Notes: generated by a model from the letters alone, not told the origin. A stretch of 64,000 nucleotides of DNA from Chitinispirillaceae bacterium (GCA_016929595.1 JAFGIN010000113.1:1-64000), one strand, 5' to 3'; numbered from the stretch's first letter, positions 1-10,007 are shown. Numbers and translations: made by a program.

Positions 1-233
1 GAAGGTGCCAAAGGCGGATGGGGGAACGCGAAAACTGCGAAAAATGTAGTGCAACAAAATATTCACTTTTGACCCGTCTGCAGTATACAAACAGAATAGA
101 TGCCACTCTGTAATCAATTTTACCCAATGATGGGGCTGAATGTGCTTCAAAAGTCACGACCATCCCTATGGTCCTTAATAATTATGCTGATTAAAATGAA
201 CATCTCAACAAGCGAAGCAAAGCAGATAAAAAA

Positions 234-302
234 AACTATTCGCATTTAGCTATTGGCTATTGGCAAGAAAAAGAGAACTGCATCTTTTTGCTAATGGCTA
301 AA
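234..302 (+). repeat. Dispersed hairpin repeat, copy A
   Basis: A stretch of about 70 bp beginning AACTATTCGCATTTAGCTAT and ending in TTTTTGCTAATGGCTAA matches, with a few substitutions and small indels, the reverse complement of 53511-53576. Each copy contains inverted halves (GCTATTGGCAA against TTGCTAATGGC), so it can fold on itself. It encodes nothing and sits downstream of a gene end, like a REP- or MITE-type element. The class is inference; the similarity of the two copies is seen directly. Confidence 0.6.
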
Positions 303-408
303 ATCTAAAATATTCTCAACATGGATGTATGCCCAATCTGAAACCTTCAGCCCCATAGTGTTTTTGTATTGCTCTGAAATTATCACATAATTCCATAAGT
401 GAATCTTC

Positions 409-437
409 AAAAAAAAAAGCCCGCTGATCAGCGGGCT
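409..437 (-). terminator. Rho-independent terminator
   Basis: Perfect 20-nt palindrome AGCCCGCTGATCAGCGGGCT at 418-437, followed on the minus strand by a run of about ten T (the A run at 409-418). It lies about 25 bases beyond the stop codon of the minus-strand gene ending at 463 and terminates the two-gene lipoprotein unit. Confidence 0.93.
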
Positions 438-462
438 CATTGAAATTTGCTAAGTAAACACT

Positions 463-2511
463 CTAATCCGCATAATAAGGCCGGCACTGCTTCATGAAAA
501 GTACCGATTTACCTCCGGGATCACCCAGCGGCTGATCAAATTTAAATTCAGTATCCATCGCAAAACGTTTGTTCGAATCACTACCATAAAGCGGTTTGAA
601 AAAGCGGTGAATTTCAGCAAGCGCTGTACATAATGTGTATACCTGATCATTAGTGAGCACGGTACTCATGTCTTTAGGAAGAACATTAGAATGCCCCATA
701 TACACAATCGGACGTCCTTGCATGTCAAAGTGACAAATCAATTCATCACTTGTCACATCAGAATCTGGAAGCACTACAGAACCATCACCGTACTGAACAT
801 TTATGTAGTACCCAGGTTCAACTCCATCTTTATCGTAAATATTTGCAGTAATTGCAACCCCGCTAGCTTCTTCCTCCGGGAACGATCGATGGACCAGAAG
901 AGCCATACCAACTGATTTGTGATCGATCTGACGATACTCCCGCTCTTCAAATGCACGGAAGAACCATACACTTGCCCAGACAATTCGCACTGCATTACGA
1001 ATTGATTTAGGTTTATTCATATTTCCGCCATCCGACGTATAAAGACCTGCACCTGTAAACCCATCCAGATCTTCAGCATTAGTGCTGGAACGAAACCTGA
1101 CTTGAATTCCTGCAGCAAATTTTGTATTTAGCTTAGCTTGCAACAGTGCTTCAAAATCCGAATCAAGAGGTGCATCCTCAATAGAATCACGAAGTATCTT
1201 CAATTTTCTGTCGCGAACAGCGGGATAGTTTTTAAAACTGTCATTTGCGAGCATTTCTGCGACCATCGAATTCAGTCCATTTTTTTCCATGTGTTGCCAG
1301 TAATAATAAACCGGTACTCCAAAAGCTTCACCGGGATATGGTACTTTGGTAGTATCCATATGTGGAAATGCTGCAAAATGGCTAACCTTCCCACCAAAAG
1401 CCGGTATCGCTTTCTTTATGGCCGGACCGAGTCCAAGACCTGCAATGTCAAGTATTGCTTTAACATCAGTAAGTTCCTTTACAGTAGTATCCATATTCGC
1501 GATGCCTACTTTAGAGGGTTTATGCTCATTCCACCAGACGTCAGCTTCTTCAGCCGTCGCTTCTGTAATCGTGTAGCCGGAAAGCTCCACACTGAGTTTT
1601 ACCCATTTATTTTCAAGTGCTCTCAATTCAGTGTTATTCCATGCACCACGAAGTGCCATGTTTGGCGTACCACGATTCTGAGAGAGTACATTGATATGAG
1701 CAAGCGGTGTCTGGAACGCTTCAGTAATAATTCCACTTGTCACAGAAATATCGTTGGGAACCATATCAAGCAACACAATATCCCGGTAGCTGACATAAGC
1801 AGTATCAAGTTCTGCGGCTTTTACAAACACCAACCTCCCGATACTCGTAGCGACATTGAGCGGCTGATAATCAATATTTGCATACAACTCTTCTGTCGAA
1901 ATAACCTTTATACTTGAAGGTAATAATTTTGCTACCTCGCTGACCGCTGTCGAAGTCGGATGAAAATAGAGTGAATCCCCGAAATACGTGGAGTCGGCAA
2001 TTCTTTCAAAAGCCTGCCTGATCATATCTGCAGAAGCATTATCGTAGGGCGCAATCTCATAACACCATTTCTTAGGTCCTTCGTAATAAGTTATCGCACC
2101 CAGTAAGAAACGACGATTTGTCCGGTAATATTCAGTCGTATTGAACTGACCGATCACAGGAACGATTGGCAAATCATCACCGGAAAGATATGCCGATGCA
2201 AAGGCATGATGAATCTGATACTTTTTACTATTCTGAAACCAGAGTCTCTGTAAAGGATCATCTCTGTCCAGCATTGTTTTGGCAGAGGTTGCACCCGGAA
2301 TCTTCTCACTCAATGGCGCAGACGCCATCGCATCGAAGTCAGCTTTACATCCGTAACTTGTTAAAAAATCAGGTGTTTCCCCGGTGATATTACACGACCA
2401 CTCACGTGGCGGTAGAGCCTGGGGATCTTCAGGCTCATTTATACAGAATGTAAAAAACAATGCCGTAGTCGCTAAGCACAGAGAGAATATTATGCTAACA
2501 GATCTTTTCAT
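463..2511 (-). CDS. Exported lipoprotein with PEP-synthase/PPDK-like domains
   Basis: About 682 residues. I take the start as the ATG at 2511, which overlaps the TAA of the upstream gene by one base (TAATG) and has AGAGG just upstream; an in-frame start six codons earlier is less likely. The N-terminus is a lipoprotein signal peptide with Cys in a TFC-I context. The middle has a PEP-utilising 'mobile' domain segment (TPLAHINVLSQNRGTPN) with the expected His. The C-terminal half has PPDK N-terminal/ATP-grasp signatures (VRFRSSTNAEDLDGFTGAGL and an Arg/Glu-rich ADP-binding region ending FMKQCRPYY). Such domains normally work in the cytoplasm with ATP, so a lipoprotein version is odd. Activity and substrate are unknown. 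The domain family is well supported; the surface location is inference from the signal peptide. Confidence 0.85.
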   Translation of the reverse strand: MKRSVSIIFSLCLATTALFFTFCINEPEDPQALPPREWSCNITGETPDFLTSYGCKADFDAMASAPLSEKIPGATSAKTMLDRDDPLQRLWFQNSKKYQIHHAFASAYLSGDDLPIVPVIGQFNTTEYYRTNRRFLLGAITYYEGPKKWCYEIAPYDNASADMIRQAFERIADSTYFGDSLYFHPTSTAVSEVAKLLPSSIKVISTEELYANIDYQPLNVATSIGRLVFVKAAELDTAYVSYRDIVLLDMVPNDISVTSGIITEAFQTPLAHINVLSQNRGTPNMALRGAWNNTELRALENKWVKLSVELSGYTITEATAEEADVWWNEHKPSKVGIANMDTTVKELTDVKAILDIAGLGLGPAIKKAIPAFGGKVSHFAAFPHMDTTKVPYPGEAFGVPVYYYWQHMEKNGLNSMVAEMLANDSFKNYPAVRDRKLKILRDSIEDAPLDSDFEALLQAKLNTKFAAGIQVRFRSSTNAEDLDGFTGAGLYTSDGGNMNKPKSIRNAVRIVWASVWFFRAFEEREYRQIDHKSVGMALLVHRSFPEEEASGVAITANIYDKDGVEPGYYINVQYGDGSVVLPDSDVTSDELICHFDMQGRPIVYMGHSNVLPKDMSTVLTNDQVYTLCTALAEIHRFFKPLYGSDSNKRFAMDTEFKFDQPLGDPGGKSVLFMKQCRPYYAD

Positions 2512-3449
2512 TATTGCACCTCTCTGCAACGTTGATCACCAGCACAGACCTGACCGTCGGGACACTGGCTGTCAACCGAACATGAAATGAGTCCCGGAAT
2601 TTTGATCCAGAGTAGCATAAATGCCTCTATCTTAACCTCCACTCCAGTACCTGGATCGGTGCCAAATGACTGACGATATAATTCCATTTTGGGATGACCT
2701 GACATACCATAGGATTTGAGACTATCAAGCAAAACAGCGGGAATTTCCAGTTCTCCATCATCCCGGCAATCACACTCGATTTTTGCTTTTGTTCCCCCAT
2801 GGTAAGAAATATCGATGACAACCTTCATTTTTGAATTATCCGGATTATCTGCTGCCTTCCATTTAAGAAGTATTGGTTCACCCGGATTCATGACGATAGA
2901 ATCATTGTACACTTCAATTGGACTTATCGTTTTTGCTGAAATGGTAAAACCAGCAACTACTTCGTTCCCGCTTGCTGTTATTGTCATGGTCTCTCCTTCA
3001 CTGAAAGGAGGATTTTTAGGACGATCATCAAGAGTTGGCATATACGTACCATTGGTAGCCTCTATAGTACTGGTTGCAGTAGCACCTTTGTTCTCCCACC
3101 CTGTTACAGTCAATGTGCCTGCAGTGATAGTGTCCGGTTCTTTCTGACAGTTATTATCGTCAACACAAACATAACCTGTACCACAATTTTGACAGGTACT
3201 CTGTTTTGGTGCAAACAATTTACATTCACCAATAACCTTCACGGTATCCCATACAGTATTTGGAATCGGCCCATCATACAGTTTTCCTGTAAATTGAGTT
3301 CTGTTAGAAACCTGATCAATAAACACAGAAAAAACTCCATATACCTTTCCATCAGTTGATACCTGTGTTGGATTGCCAGTTTCTTTACATGATCCAAACA
3401 GCAAAAAAACAGCCGCTGCCATTGTGACAGATACAGTTCTAATTGACAC
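2511..3449 (-). CDS. Cys-rich lipoprotein of unknown function
   Basis: 312 residues from a GTG start preceded by GGGAGGAT. The N-terminus is a signal peptide with a lipobox ending GSC (Cys21), so the protein is probably membrane-anchored outside the cytoplasm. Two short Cys clusters stand out: CQNCGTGYVCVDDNNC around residue 90, and CSVDSQCPDGQVCAGDQRC at the C-terminus. This C-x-x-D-x-x-C-P-x-G-x-x-C type is common in myxobacterial and fibrobacterial surface proteins and probably forms disulfides. No enzyme motif is visible. It is coupled by a one-base overlap to the PPDK-like lipoprotein, so the two are probably made together and may act together. Confidence 0.82.
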   Translation of the reverse strand: MSIRTVSVTMAAAVFLLFGSCKETGNPTQVSTDGKVYGVFSVFIDQVSNRTQFTGKLYDGPIPNTVWDTVKVIGECKLFAPKQSTCQNCGTGYVCVDDNNCQKEPDTITAGTLTVTGWENKGATATSTIEATNGTYMPTLDDRPKNPPFSEGETMTITASGNEVVAGFTISAKTISPIEVYNDSIVMNPGEPILLKWKAADNPDNSKMKVVIDISYHGGTKAKIECDCRDDGELEIPAVLLDSLKSYGMSGHPKMELYRQSFGTDPGTGVEVKIEAFMLLWIKIPGLISCSVDSQCPDGQVCAGDQRCREVQ

Positions 3450-3705
3450 GTTACTATCCTCCCTTTATAAAAAGTACGTAATTACTATATTTATGGAGTA
3501 AGTTGAATTTTGTACTATCCCACTCAACACTACAGTTACTCCTGTAATATAAAATTACCCTGTAATGTGGTTATGAGCAATACCCTTTGAGTTTAACAAT
3601 TTCTTCCACTATCACCAAAATATCTGCTTGAGCGCACAAAATAAAAACAAAGCGCACCCGGTACAAACCGAAAGCACTCTGTTTCATCGCATCTCCTGAA
3701 ATCTG

Positions 3706-5094
3706 TTACGGATTAAGTGCAAAGCAGTAGAACCCGCCGTAACCACCACCTGAGCCTACAAAGTCTTCTGACGGGAGTGGACCACCTTTCTCAACAAGAC
3801 AGATTCCTGCGGCACATCCGGCAAGATCCCAATCGGAAATCCAGGTGCTGTTCATCCCCATAAACCCGCCAGCTCCACCAACCTCACCAGTCAGACCAAA
3901 CCCTCCAAACCCGGCGCGGGGCCAGGACAGGCCGGCACGAGGTTTTCCACCTTTACCTTCTTTTGAAGTCCAATCCTGGCAAGTCGAAGCCGCACTATTA
4001 TTATACAGTTTCCCTTTATCATTAGAACCAGTCATTGTCAGATGATTGTCGACCTGTGGCTTTGCAGGATCTGGACGGTGATTGGGAACACCATCTTCAT
4101 TTGGAAGATCGTCCACTATATCCTCATCACAATTTCTCGGTCGCGTATTGGCAAGATCAGAGGTAGTAAGTGCAACAGTTCTACCTAAACGATCGTACCA
4201 CGGTCCCTTCCCCACACGGTCTATTGCATGTACTACAGTCCCATCCGGTCCTTTTGCTGCACTGAGGAATGCTCTCCACTGTTTCACTTTTGATCCGGGC
4301 ATGCTTCTCTCGGCAATACACTCACAGATACTGTCGGCACCAAGCAGACCAGCACCGGGGCCAGTTTTACCGAAACGCAAATCACCACCAAATCCGTTTT
4401 CACTTCCTGAAAGTTCCTGAATCGCTTTCAGGCTGGTAACAAAAAAACTGAAATTTTTCAAATTAGATGCTTCCAGAGAAACATCCTGCTTAGCCTCATA
4501 TGATGAAATCGGAACTGTCTTCGTTATGAATCCACTAGCTGATACTGTCAATGAATCGATTACAGCCTGTACTTTTGCCAGTTTCTCTACCGATGTAACA
4601 ATTCTGGACTGAGTTACCACTGACTGGAAGTCATTTTTGAATGGAATATACCTGAACGTTGAAAACGCAGCACCTGCAGTTACCCTTACCGCCATTGCCG
4701 AATTAATCGACTGCGCACCAAGGTCAAAACTGAACGATCCGGCTCCGGAAACCTGCTCTGTTATCCTGCGAATCAATTTCCCCTTCATGTCAAACATTTC
4801 TATTTTTACAGCTGAAGGTTTGGCCAGATCAACGATAATACTGCTGTTTTTCAGCGATATCATATCATTTGAAGGTATGACCATTTCGGGAACTATCACA
4901 GAAGTTTTTGATTCAATTGAGTAGGCACCTTTAGAATCGGATGTTGTAGTCAGTTTCTTTTTCACCAGAGTAATTTTAGCACCGCTGATCGCCTTACCTT
5001 TATTGTCGGTAATTGTGCCTTTGAGATCGATAGTCTGTGCGAAACTGGTTATCCATACCGTCGACACTATGAGCATCGTCGCGATTCGTATCAT
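3706..5094 (-). CDS. Secreted protein with carboxypeptidase-regulatory-like and DUF1554 domains
   Basis: 462 residues from the ATG at 5094, chosen because CAGGAGGC lies 8-9 bases upstream and a Sec signal peptide begins there; an in-frame start 19 codons earlier has neither. Layout: signal peptide ending FAQ, a CarboxypepD_reg/CNA-B-like beta domain (KGTITDNKGKAISGAKITL), a type IX-like beta module (KIEMFDMKGKLIRRI), then a C-terminal half resembling DUF1554 (GADSICECIAERSMPGS, WRAFLSAAKGP, GPWYDRLGR), a lectin-like fold known from Leptospira outer proteins. The last 80 residues are Gly-rich with several Cys. Probably a surface or secreted binding protein; the ligand is unknown. Confidence 0.82.
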   Translation of the reverse strand: MIRIATMLIVSTVWITSFAQTIDLKGTITDNKGKAISGAKITLVKKKLTTTSDSKGAYSIESKTSVIVPEMVIPSNDMISLKNSSIIVDLAKPSAVKIEMFDMKGKLIRRITEQVSGAGSFSFDLGAQSINSAMAVRVTAGAAFSTFRYIPFKNDFQSVVTQSRIVTSVEKLAKVQAVIDSLTVSASGFITKTVPISSYEAKQDVSLEASNLKNFSFFVTSLKAIQELSGSENGFGGDLRFGKTGPGAGLLGADSICECIAERSMPGSKVKQWRAFLSAAKGPDGTVVHAIDRVGKGPWYDRLGRTVALTTSDLANTRPRNCDEDIVDDLPNEDGVPNHRPDPAKPQVDNHLTMTGSNDKGKLYNNSAASTCQDWTSKEGKGGKPRAGLSWPRAGFGGFGLTGEVGGAGGFMGMNSTWISDWDLAGCAAGICLVEKGGPLPSEDFVGSGGGYGGFYCFALNP

Positions 5095-5651
5095 TGATTT
5101 TGCCTCCTGAAATAAATGACTATGAATTTTGATACATATACCCGGAATCAATAAATCGTTTAAACTATACGGTTTAATTTTTACCGTTAAAGTTAATTCC
5201 TAAGTACACAGATTTAGTTAGCGTTAAATTATAAAAACGTTCAAAAAATATTATATCTGTGTTCTCTCCTGAGAACAACACTTAACCGCTTAAAAACTTC
5301 AACTGTATTTTTTGGTTATCACTATAATATATCCCGAACCGGCAGGATAGTAGTAAAAAAAAAGAGATAATCGAAAGTGCTCAAGACAGAGTGTGATGGA
5401 TCAGGATGATACTCACGGTAACTTCGAAAACCTTAGTACCCCATTTCATAAATATACTCACGTATAACTTGCTCTTTTCCTCTCTATCTTTGTCACTCGT
5501 CAGTTAAATACTGCCAGGTAGTATTCACCTTCCTCGTTTCGCGATAGAGAGAAAAATAGCTGCGTTCTCCTGTGACCAATATTTATGAAAAGAGGTACAT
5601 TAGTCACCGCGAAAGGAAATTTTCGAAACACATTGTTTTAGTCTCAGCAAA
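5095..5651. other. Noncoding region upstream of the DUF1554 gene
   Basis: No open frame with coding character on either strand. AT-rich. On the minus strand it must carry the promoter of the DUF1554 gene; TATAGT near 5170 is a possible -10 but has no good -35. There is no recognisable terminator for the PpiC gene ending at 5652. Confidence 0.45.
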
Positions 5652-6656
5652 TCACATCGGATCGGAACTTTTTGCCATTGGAACAAGTGACGTATCGTGG
5701 TAGGAGATCTTCGCTTTTACCATAAGTGAGTCAACAAGACCATTGATCGCATCATTTTTTTTCTTCATATTCAACATCATTCCAATCTGATCCTTAACAT
5801 CAGAATAAGCCATTACGGTACTGGTATCCATGTCAGTTTTTTTAAGAATGTGATACCCTTTTTCTGTTGTGATCACATCGCTCACTTCTCCAACTTTAAT
5901 TTTTAACAGAGGAACCGAAAGATCCGCATTAAGATCAGCGGGACCAAACCATCCAAGATCTCCCCCGTCAGAAGCTGCTGCGGTACCACTGCCGTTTTTA
6001 TTAGCAATTTTTGCGAAATCTTTCCCACTTTTAACCTCTGCCAATACTGCCTTTGCTTTTCCAAGCAGTTTCTTTTTCCCATCATCGGTTGAAGAGAGGC
6101 TGTCAAAGGGGAAAAAGATCTGGCTTACCCTGATCTTGCCATCTTTAGCAAATTTTGACTTGTTTTCTTTGTAATAAGTTTCTATAGCACCACTATCTGC
6201 GTCAGTAATACCTGCAAAAATAATTTTCAGTAAGGTATCAATAGTTGCTCCATCCTGCATCTGTTTTCGAATTCCAGCCTCTGTTTCTCCATTTTTTTTG
6301 AGTTCTTCCACAAAAGTTTCCTTATTTCCAAACTGAGACTGAAATCTTGAAAAAACAGTTTCTACAGCGGCAGAATCATAGTTCAGCCCTCTTCGCTTTG
6401 CCTCATCCAACATCAGATCGTTAGCTATCAATTGACGAGCCGCATTCTTTCTGACTTCAGAAGAAACTGTTTCGAGAGCAGACTGAGGTGCCATCTTAAT
6501 CATGCTCTGGCGAATATATTCAACTGTTTTATCAAATTCACTTACCGTAATATCGTGTCCGTTAACAGACAACGCATACTTCTCTTTTTTGGAATTACCG
6601 CATCCGGTAATACAAATGAACGATAAACTGAATAGAATTACTATAAACCTTTTCAT
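5652..6656 (-). CDS. PpiC-type peptidyl-prolyl isomerase lipoprotein
   Basis: 334 residues; ATG preceded by AAGAAGGGTG. Lipoprotein signal peptide with lipobox ITGC. An N-terminal SurA/PrsA-like helical chaperone region (about residues 30-160, with the SVNGHDITVSEFD start typical of SurA_N families) is followed by a parvulin PpiC domain (about 170-280: KIRVSQIFF, GGDLGWFGPADL, VITTEKGYHILK). It should help fold exported or outer-membrane proteins in the periplasm. No operon partner is obvious: 132 bases separate it from the upstream HD-GYP gene. Confidence 0.93.
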   Translation of the reverse strand: MKRFIVILFSLSFICITGCGNSKKEKYALSVNGHDITVSEFDKTVEYIRQSMIKMAPQSALETVSSEVRKNAARQLIANDLMLDEAKRRGLNYDSAAVETVFSRFQSQFGNKETFVEELKKNGETEAGIRKQMQDGATIDTLLKIIFAGITDADSGAIETYYKENKSKFAKDGKIRVSQIFFPFDSLSSTDDGKKKLLGKAKAVLAEVKSGKDFAKIANKNGSGTAAASDGGDLGWFGPADLNADLSVPLLKIKVGEVSDVITTEKGYHILKKTDMDTSTVMAYSDVKDQIGMMLNMKKKNDAINGLVDSLMVKAKISYHDTSLVPMAKSSDPM

Positions 6657-6788
6657 ACACCCTTCTTTCGATTTTTTTACGATTGTTTAAGACTTAAATA
6701 AGCCCTGTTTCTGGAGACAAGAACCTGATAAGTATTCTGGGAAATATATATCCTGCTCGAAACTCTATTCTACTGAAGCATCTGGAAA

Positions 6789-8777
6789 TCAGGGTTTAAT
6801 TTTATACTTCCGATAAGCGAACCTGAGAAACGCATCTATAACGAGCGGATCGAACTGAATTGATTTGGCATCGACAAGACGTTTAAGTGCTTCGACTTCC
6901 CCTAAACTGTTTCTATAGGGACGATTTGAAGTCATCGCTTCAAATGCATCTGCTACATGCAGAATCCTGGCACCCAATGGAATCTGCTCTCCCTTTATCC
7001 CATCCGGATAACCGCTGCCATCATAATGCTCATGGTGATGTAATATGAGTTTGTAAAGTCCCTGAAGAAACGGTACATCTTTTACGATATTTGCTCCCAG
7101 AGCACTATGAGTTTTCATGATTCCATTAAACTCTTCATACGTGAGAGGACCTGGCTTATTAAGGATATAACCGGGAATTCCAATTTTTCCGATATCATGT
7201 AGTAAACCTGCATCTCTGATAATACCAATATTTTTTTCGTCAAGATTCATCTCGCGGGCAATTTCCTCCGCTATGTTCATTACGTTTTCAGAGTGGCCAT
7301 GCGTATAGGTATCTTTTGCATCCACTGCGATCGCAAGCGCTTTTATCGTTCGTATGTAATTTTCTTTAATATCACTGTACAATTTTGAATTAGTGAGCGC
7401 AATACGCGCCTGGTTCACAAGATTTGAAAGTAGCGCAGTATTTTCATCTTTGTTTTCAAGTTTTCTACGGGCTTCAAAATAAAAAGCACCAAATTTGAAA
7501 TCCTCCCATGAAACCGGCAGAACATGTTTGAATTCTGGTGTGGAACAAACAGAATTTTCGTTTATCGGAACATCCGGTAGCTTTACCGATCGGACACGAA
7601 CTCTTCTTATATCAACCGATGCTGAATAGCTTAAATTATAGGCATCAACAACTTCAGCACATATTAAATCGATCCTGGAGATGTCAGCACTGTTTCTTGT
7701 CCAGTAGATAAATTCATGCGCTCGTTTTTGCACCACAAGAAAGCCGATTATATCTATTGGCAGATATTTTACTGTCGCAGAACAGAGGGTTCGGATAATG
7801 TCGTACTTATCAATCTTACCCATGAGCTGTTCGGAAAAATTCGAAATCAGCATCAGTTCTTCAAGTTTTTGATTTATTGATAGATATAACCCCGCATGAT
7901 ATGCTGATGCACCAGCTTGAGCGGCAATAACTTCTATTACTTTTACATCAGAAGCAGAGAATCCCGGTGTTCCTGTCTTTTTGCATAAAGTAACGACACC
8001 AATTGTATCACTGCTTATCCGTATCGGAACATTTATCTCGTGTAATTTTTCAGCTTCAAGTGCAGCGTCAGATGATGTATATACATCCCCGTTTTCATCA
8101 TAACACAGAAGAGCTGATGGTTTTTGGGTTACCGAAAAGTCTGCAATCAGATTTTTTACTTCCTGCGAAAAGCAGCACCGTTTTTCTTCCTGGAAAGCTG
8201 TCCCATATTCTCTCAATGTAACCATTGCATGTCTGTCTTTATTATAAACCTGCAATATTCCGGAATCAGCACCGGAAACAGAGAGCATTGAATCAAACAC
8301 TACTGAAGACAATGTTTCAGGATCATCAGTTGTGGAGATCTTTTTGAGTACGTTATAAAGATCCGGAATTTCATTATGTGTCAAAACTCCCGAAGCCGGC
8401 CCGGATACCTTCAACAATGCAGTAACCTTGTCCAGAAGTTCTTTTGAATCGATCGGTTTTGGTAGAAAATCAGCAGCACCACGCTTAATGATATCAACGG
8501 CAGTTTTAACATCTGCATTATCAGCAATCACTACAACCTGCGTTTTGAGCTGTTCTTCCCGCACTGACTCAAGGAGGAAAAATTCACTTGTTTTGAGAAT
8601 CTCATAATCGACAATTATGATCTGTGGTTCCAGAGTAAAAAGCATCTCTAAGAGCTGTAAGGGATCGACAGCAACGCCCACCTTTACACGTAATGAACTG
8701 AGACAATCTGTTATCGAGTCACAGATTGCCGGATTGCTGTCTGCAGCTAAAATGAAAGCTTCATTCTGAAATATCAT
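6789..8777 (-). CDS. Response regulator with GAF domains and HD-GYP phosphodiesterase
   Basis: 662 residues. Layout: receiver domain (about 1-125; phospho-acceptor Asp in IIIVDYEI, conserved Lys in FLPKPID), a first GAF-like domain (about 140-310), a second GAF-like region (about 310-460), and an HD-GYP domain (about 470-650) with LLHDIGKIGIP, the HHEHYDGSGYPDG signature and HVADAFEAMTSNRPYR. HD-GYP enzymes hydrolyse cyclic di-GMP, so this is likely a cytoplasmic c-di-GMP-degrading regulator controlled by phosphorylation and a small ligand. The start ATG has a weak ribosome site and lies 19 bases after the upstream barrel gene, suggesting co-transcription. Confidence 0.95.
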   Translation of the reverse strand: MIFQNEAFILAADSNPAICDSITDCLSSLRVKVGVAVDPLQLLEMLFTLEPQIIIVDYEILKTSEFFLLESVREEQLKTQVVVIADNADVKTAVDIIKRGAADFLPKPIDSKELLDKVTALLKVSGPASGVLTHNEIPDLYNVLKKISTTDDPETLSSVVFDSMLSVSGADSGILQVYNKDRHAMVTLREYGTAFQEEKRCCFSQEVKNLIADFSVTQKPSALLCYDENGDVYTSSDAALEAEKLHEINVPIRISSDTIGVVTLCKKTGTPGFSASDVKVIEVIAAQAGASAYHAGLYLSINQKLEELMLISNFSEQLMGKIDKYDIIRTLCSATVKYLPIDIIGFLVVQKRAHEFIYWTRNSADISRIDLICAEVVDAYNLSYSASVDIRRVRVRSVKLPDVPINENSVCSTPEFKHVLPVSWEDFKFGAFYFEARRKLENKDENTALLSNLVNQARIALTNSKLYSDIKENYIRTIKALAIAVDAKDTYTHGHSENVMNIAEEIAREMNLDEKNIGIIRDAGLLHDIGKIGIPGYILNKPGPLTYEEFNGIMKTHSALGANIVKDVPFLQGLYKLILHHHEHYDGSGYPDGIKGEQIPLGARILHVADAFEAMTSNRPYRNSLGEVEALKRLVDAKSIQFDPLVIDAFLRFAYRKYKIKP

Positions 8778-8796
8778 TATTGTTTATAGAAAAATG

Positions 8797-9834
8797 TCAC
8801 CATTTATACGAAAGACTGATCTGGTATGTACCGGGGAGAGAGTGTGTCATGTAGGCAAAATCGATCGCAGCTCTTTGCTCAAACAATGATAATCCTGCAC
8901 CGAAACTGAAACGATCCCGTGCAAAACCGCATCTGACTGCAAAGACTTGCATGATATTGAATTCAAGTCCCAATTTCGCTCCCAGAACAAGAATTTCCGG
9001 ATCCTTACTGAGAGTATACTTATCCGGTTTCTCAATTACCAGTTCATCGTCAACTTCATCAATTTCAAAGCCATTAATCCCCTCATTACTGAGAAGATCG
9101 GGAGAAGTGTACCCGACTCTGAATGTGCCATACAAGTATTCAACAGGCTTCTCCCAGCCTACACCAAACTTAATATGCGGTTTCCCCTTTTCACTATATG
9201 ATGAGCTCCAGTAGGTATAGCTTCTTGTAACATTTTCAACCAGTAGTACAGCAGATAATCCTTTCGATGGCATCAGAACACTTGAACCAAGATCAACACC
9301 AAGCCCATAGCCAGTATAATCAACTAAACGATTCCTTGAAGCATTTACGGCAACACCGCCCGAAACAACAAGAAAACTGTTTTTGTCTGAAGAAAAACCG
9401 AATCCAGCCCTGAAATGAATTTGAGAACTACTGGTGATTTTAACAGAATTATCAAAAATCACCTCGCCATTTGCCATTGTGTCAAGACTGCGGTTATCGG
9501 TTATATCCGGGATATGAATGTACCCAGTGGTAACGGAAAACGCACTGCGTGGTGAAATGCGGTATTGATATGAAAGTGCGGAGCTGGAAAAAGCATTGCC
9601 AAAAAAATCGGCGTAAGAAAGTTGAAGGGAATTCAAACTGTCACGAACAAGATTTGATGGAGAATACCCCGCGTATGCACCATCATTGAAACTCAGATCG
9701 GCTCCGTTAAATGAAGCGGCCCTTGGAGAGGCGACAAGACTACGGTTCAACTGATCATATTCGCTCTCCAGAGTTTCCTTTGAATGCACATTAAAACATA
9801 GTACAAAAATTGAAAGTACAGGAAATATCCTCAT
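8797..9834 (-). CDS. Predicted outer-membrane beta-barrel protein
   Basis: 345 residues; ATG with AGAGG upstream. Signal peptide ending NVHS, then alternating aromatic and polar beta strands and a terminal aromatic residue (SLSYKW), as expected of an outer-membrane barrel. The opening (SPRAASFNGADLSF) resembles PorV/PorQ and UPF0164-type barrels, which are FadL-like; this is a family-level guess. The role is unknown. Its stop is 19 bases before the HD-GYP regulator, so the two form a likely pair. Confidence 0.78.
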   Translation of the reverse strand: MRIFPVLSIFVLCFNVHSKETLESEYDQLNRSLVASPRAASFNGADLSFNDGAYAGYSPSNLVRDSLNSLQLSYADFFGNAFSSSALSYQYRISPRSAFSVTTGYIHIPDITDNRSLDTMANGEVIFDNSVKITSSSQIHFRAGFGFSSDKNSFLVVSGGVAVNASRNRLVDYTGYGLGVDLGSSVLMPSKGLSAVLLVENVTRSYTYWSSSYSEKGKPHIKFGVGWEKPVEYLYGTFRVGYTSPDLLSNEGINGFEIDEVDDELVIEKPDKYTLSKDPEILVLGAKLGLEFNIMQVFAVRCGFARDRFSFGAGLSLFEQRAAIDFAYMTHSLPGTYQISLSYKW

Positions 9835-10007
9835 TCAGTTTTTTCCTCTGTAGTAAAAGACCAACAACCCTGCGATAAAATAACTCATAAATTCCATAAA
9901 AGCCAAAATTGGTTTTTAAACGTTTTATTTTTCTTAAACACATTATTAAACACCAGTTAAAAAGACTGGACCTGACGAGTACCCATCCATAAACTATATT
10001 AATTACT

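Larger units (their letters stand above)
1..462. other. Left-edge noncoding region
   Basis: No convincing gene lies here. The plus strand is open from base 1 to a TGA at 70-72 (23 codons), which could be the last codons of a gene entering from the left, but the composition (Gly, Asn, Lys) does not look convincingly coding. The stretch also contains a dispersed hairpin repeat at 234-302 and the terminator of the following minus-strand gene at 409-437. Confidence 0.5.

Noticed and set aside
1-72. End of a plus-strand gene entering from the left
   Set aside because: Only 23 codons are visible and the residue mix is unconvincing; it cannot be judged without the neighbouring sequence.
1138-1917. 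A 259-codon plus-strand frame antisense to the PPDK-like gene
   Set aside because: It lies wholly within a clearly coding minus-strand gene and has the composition of a shadow frame with no recognisable motif.
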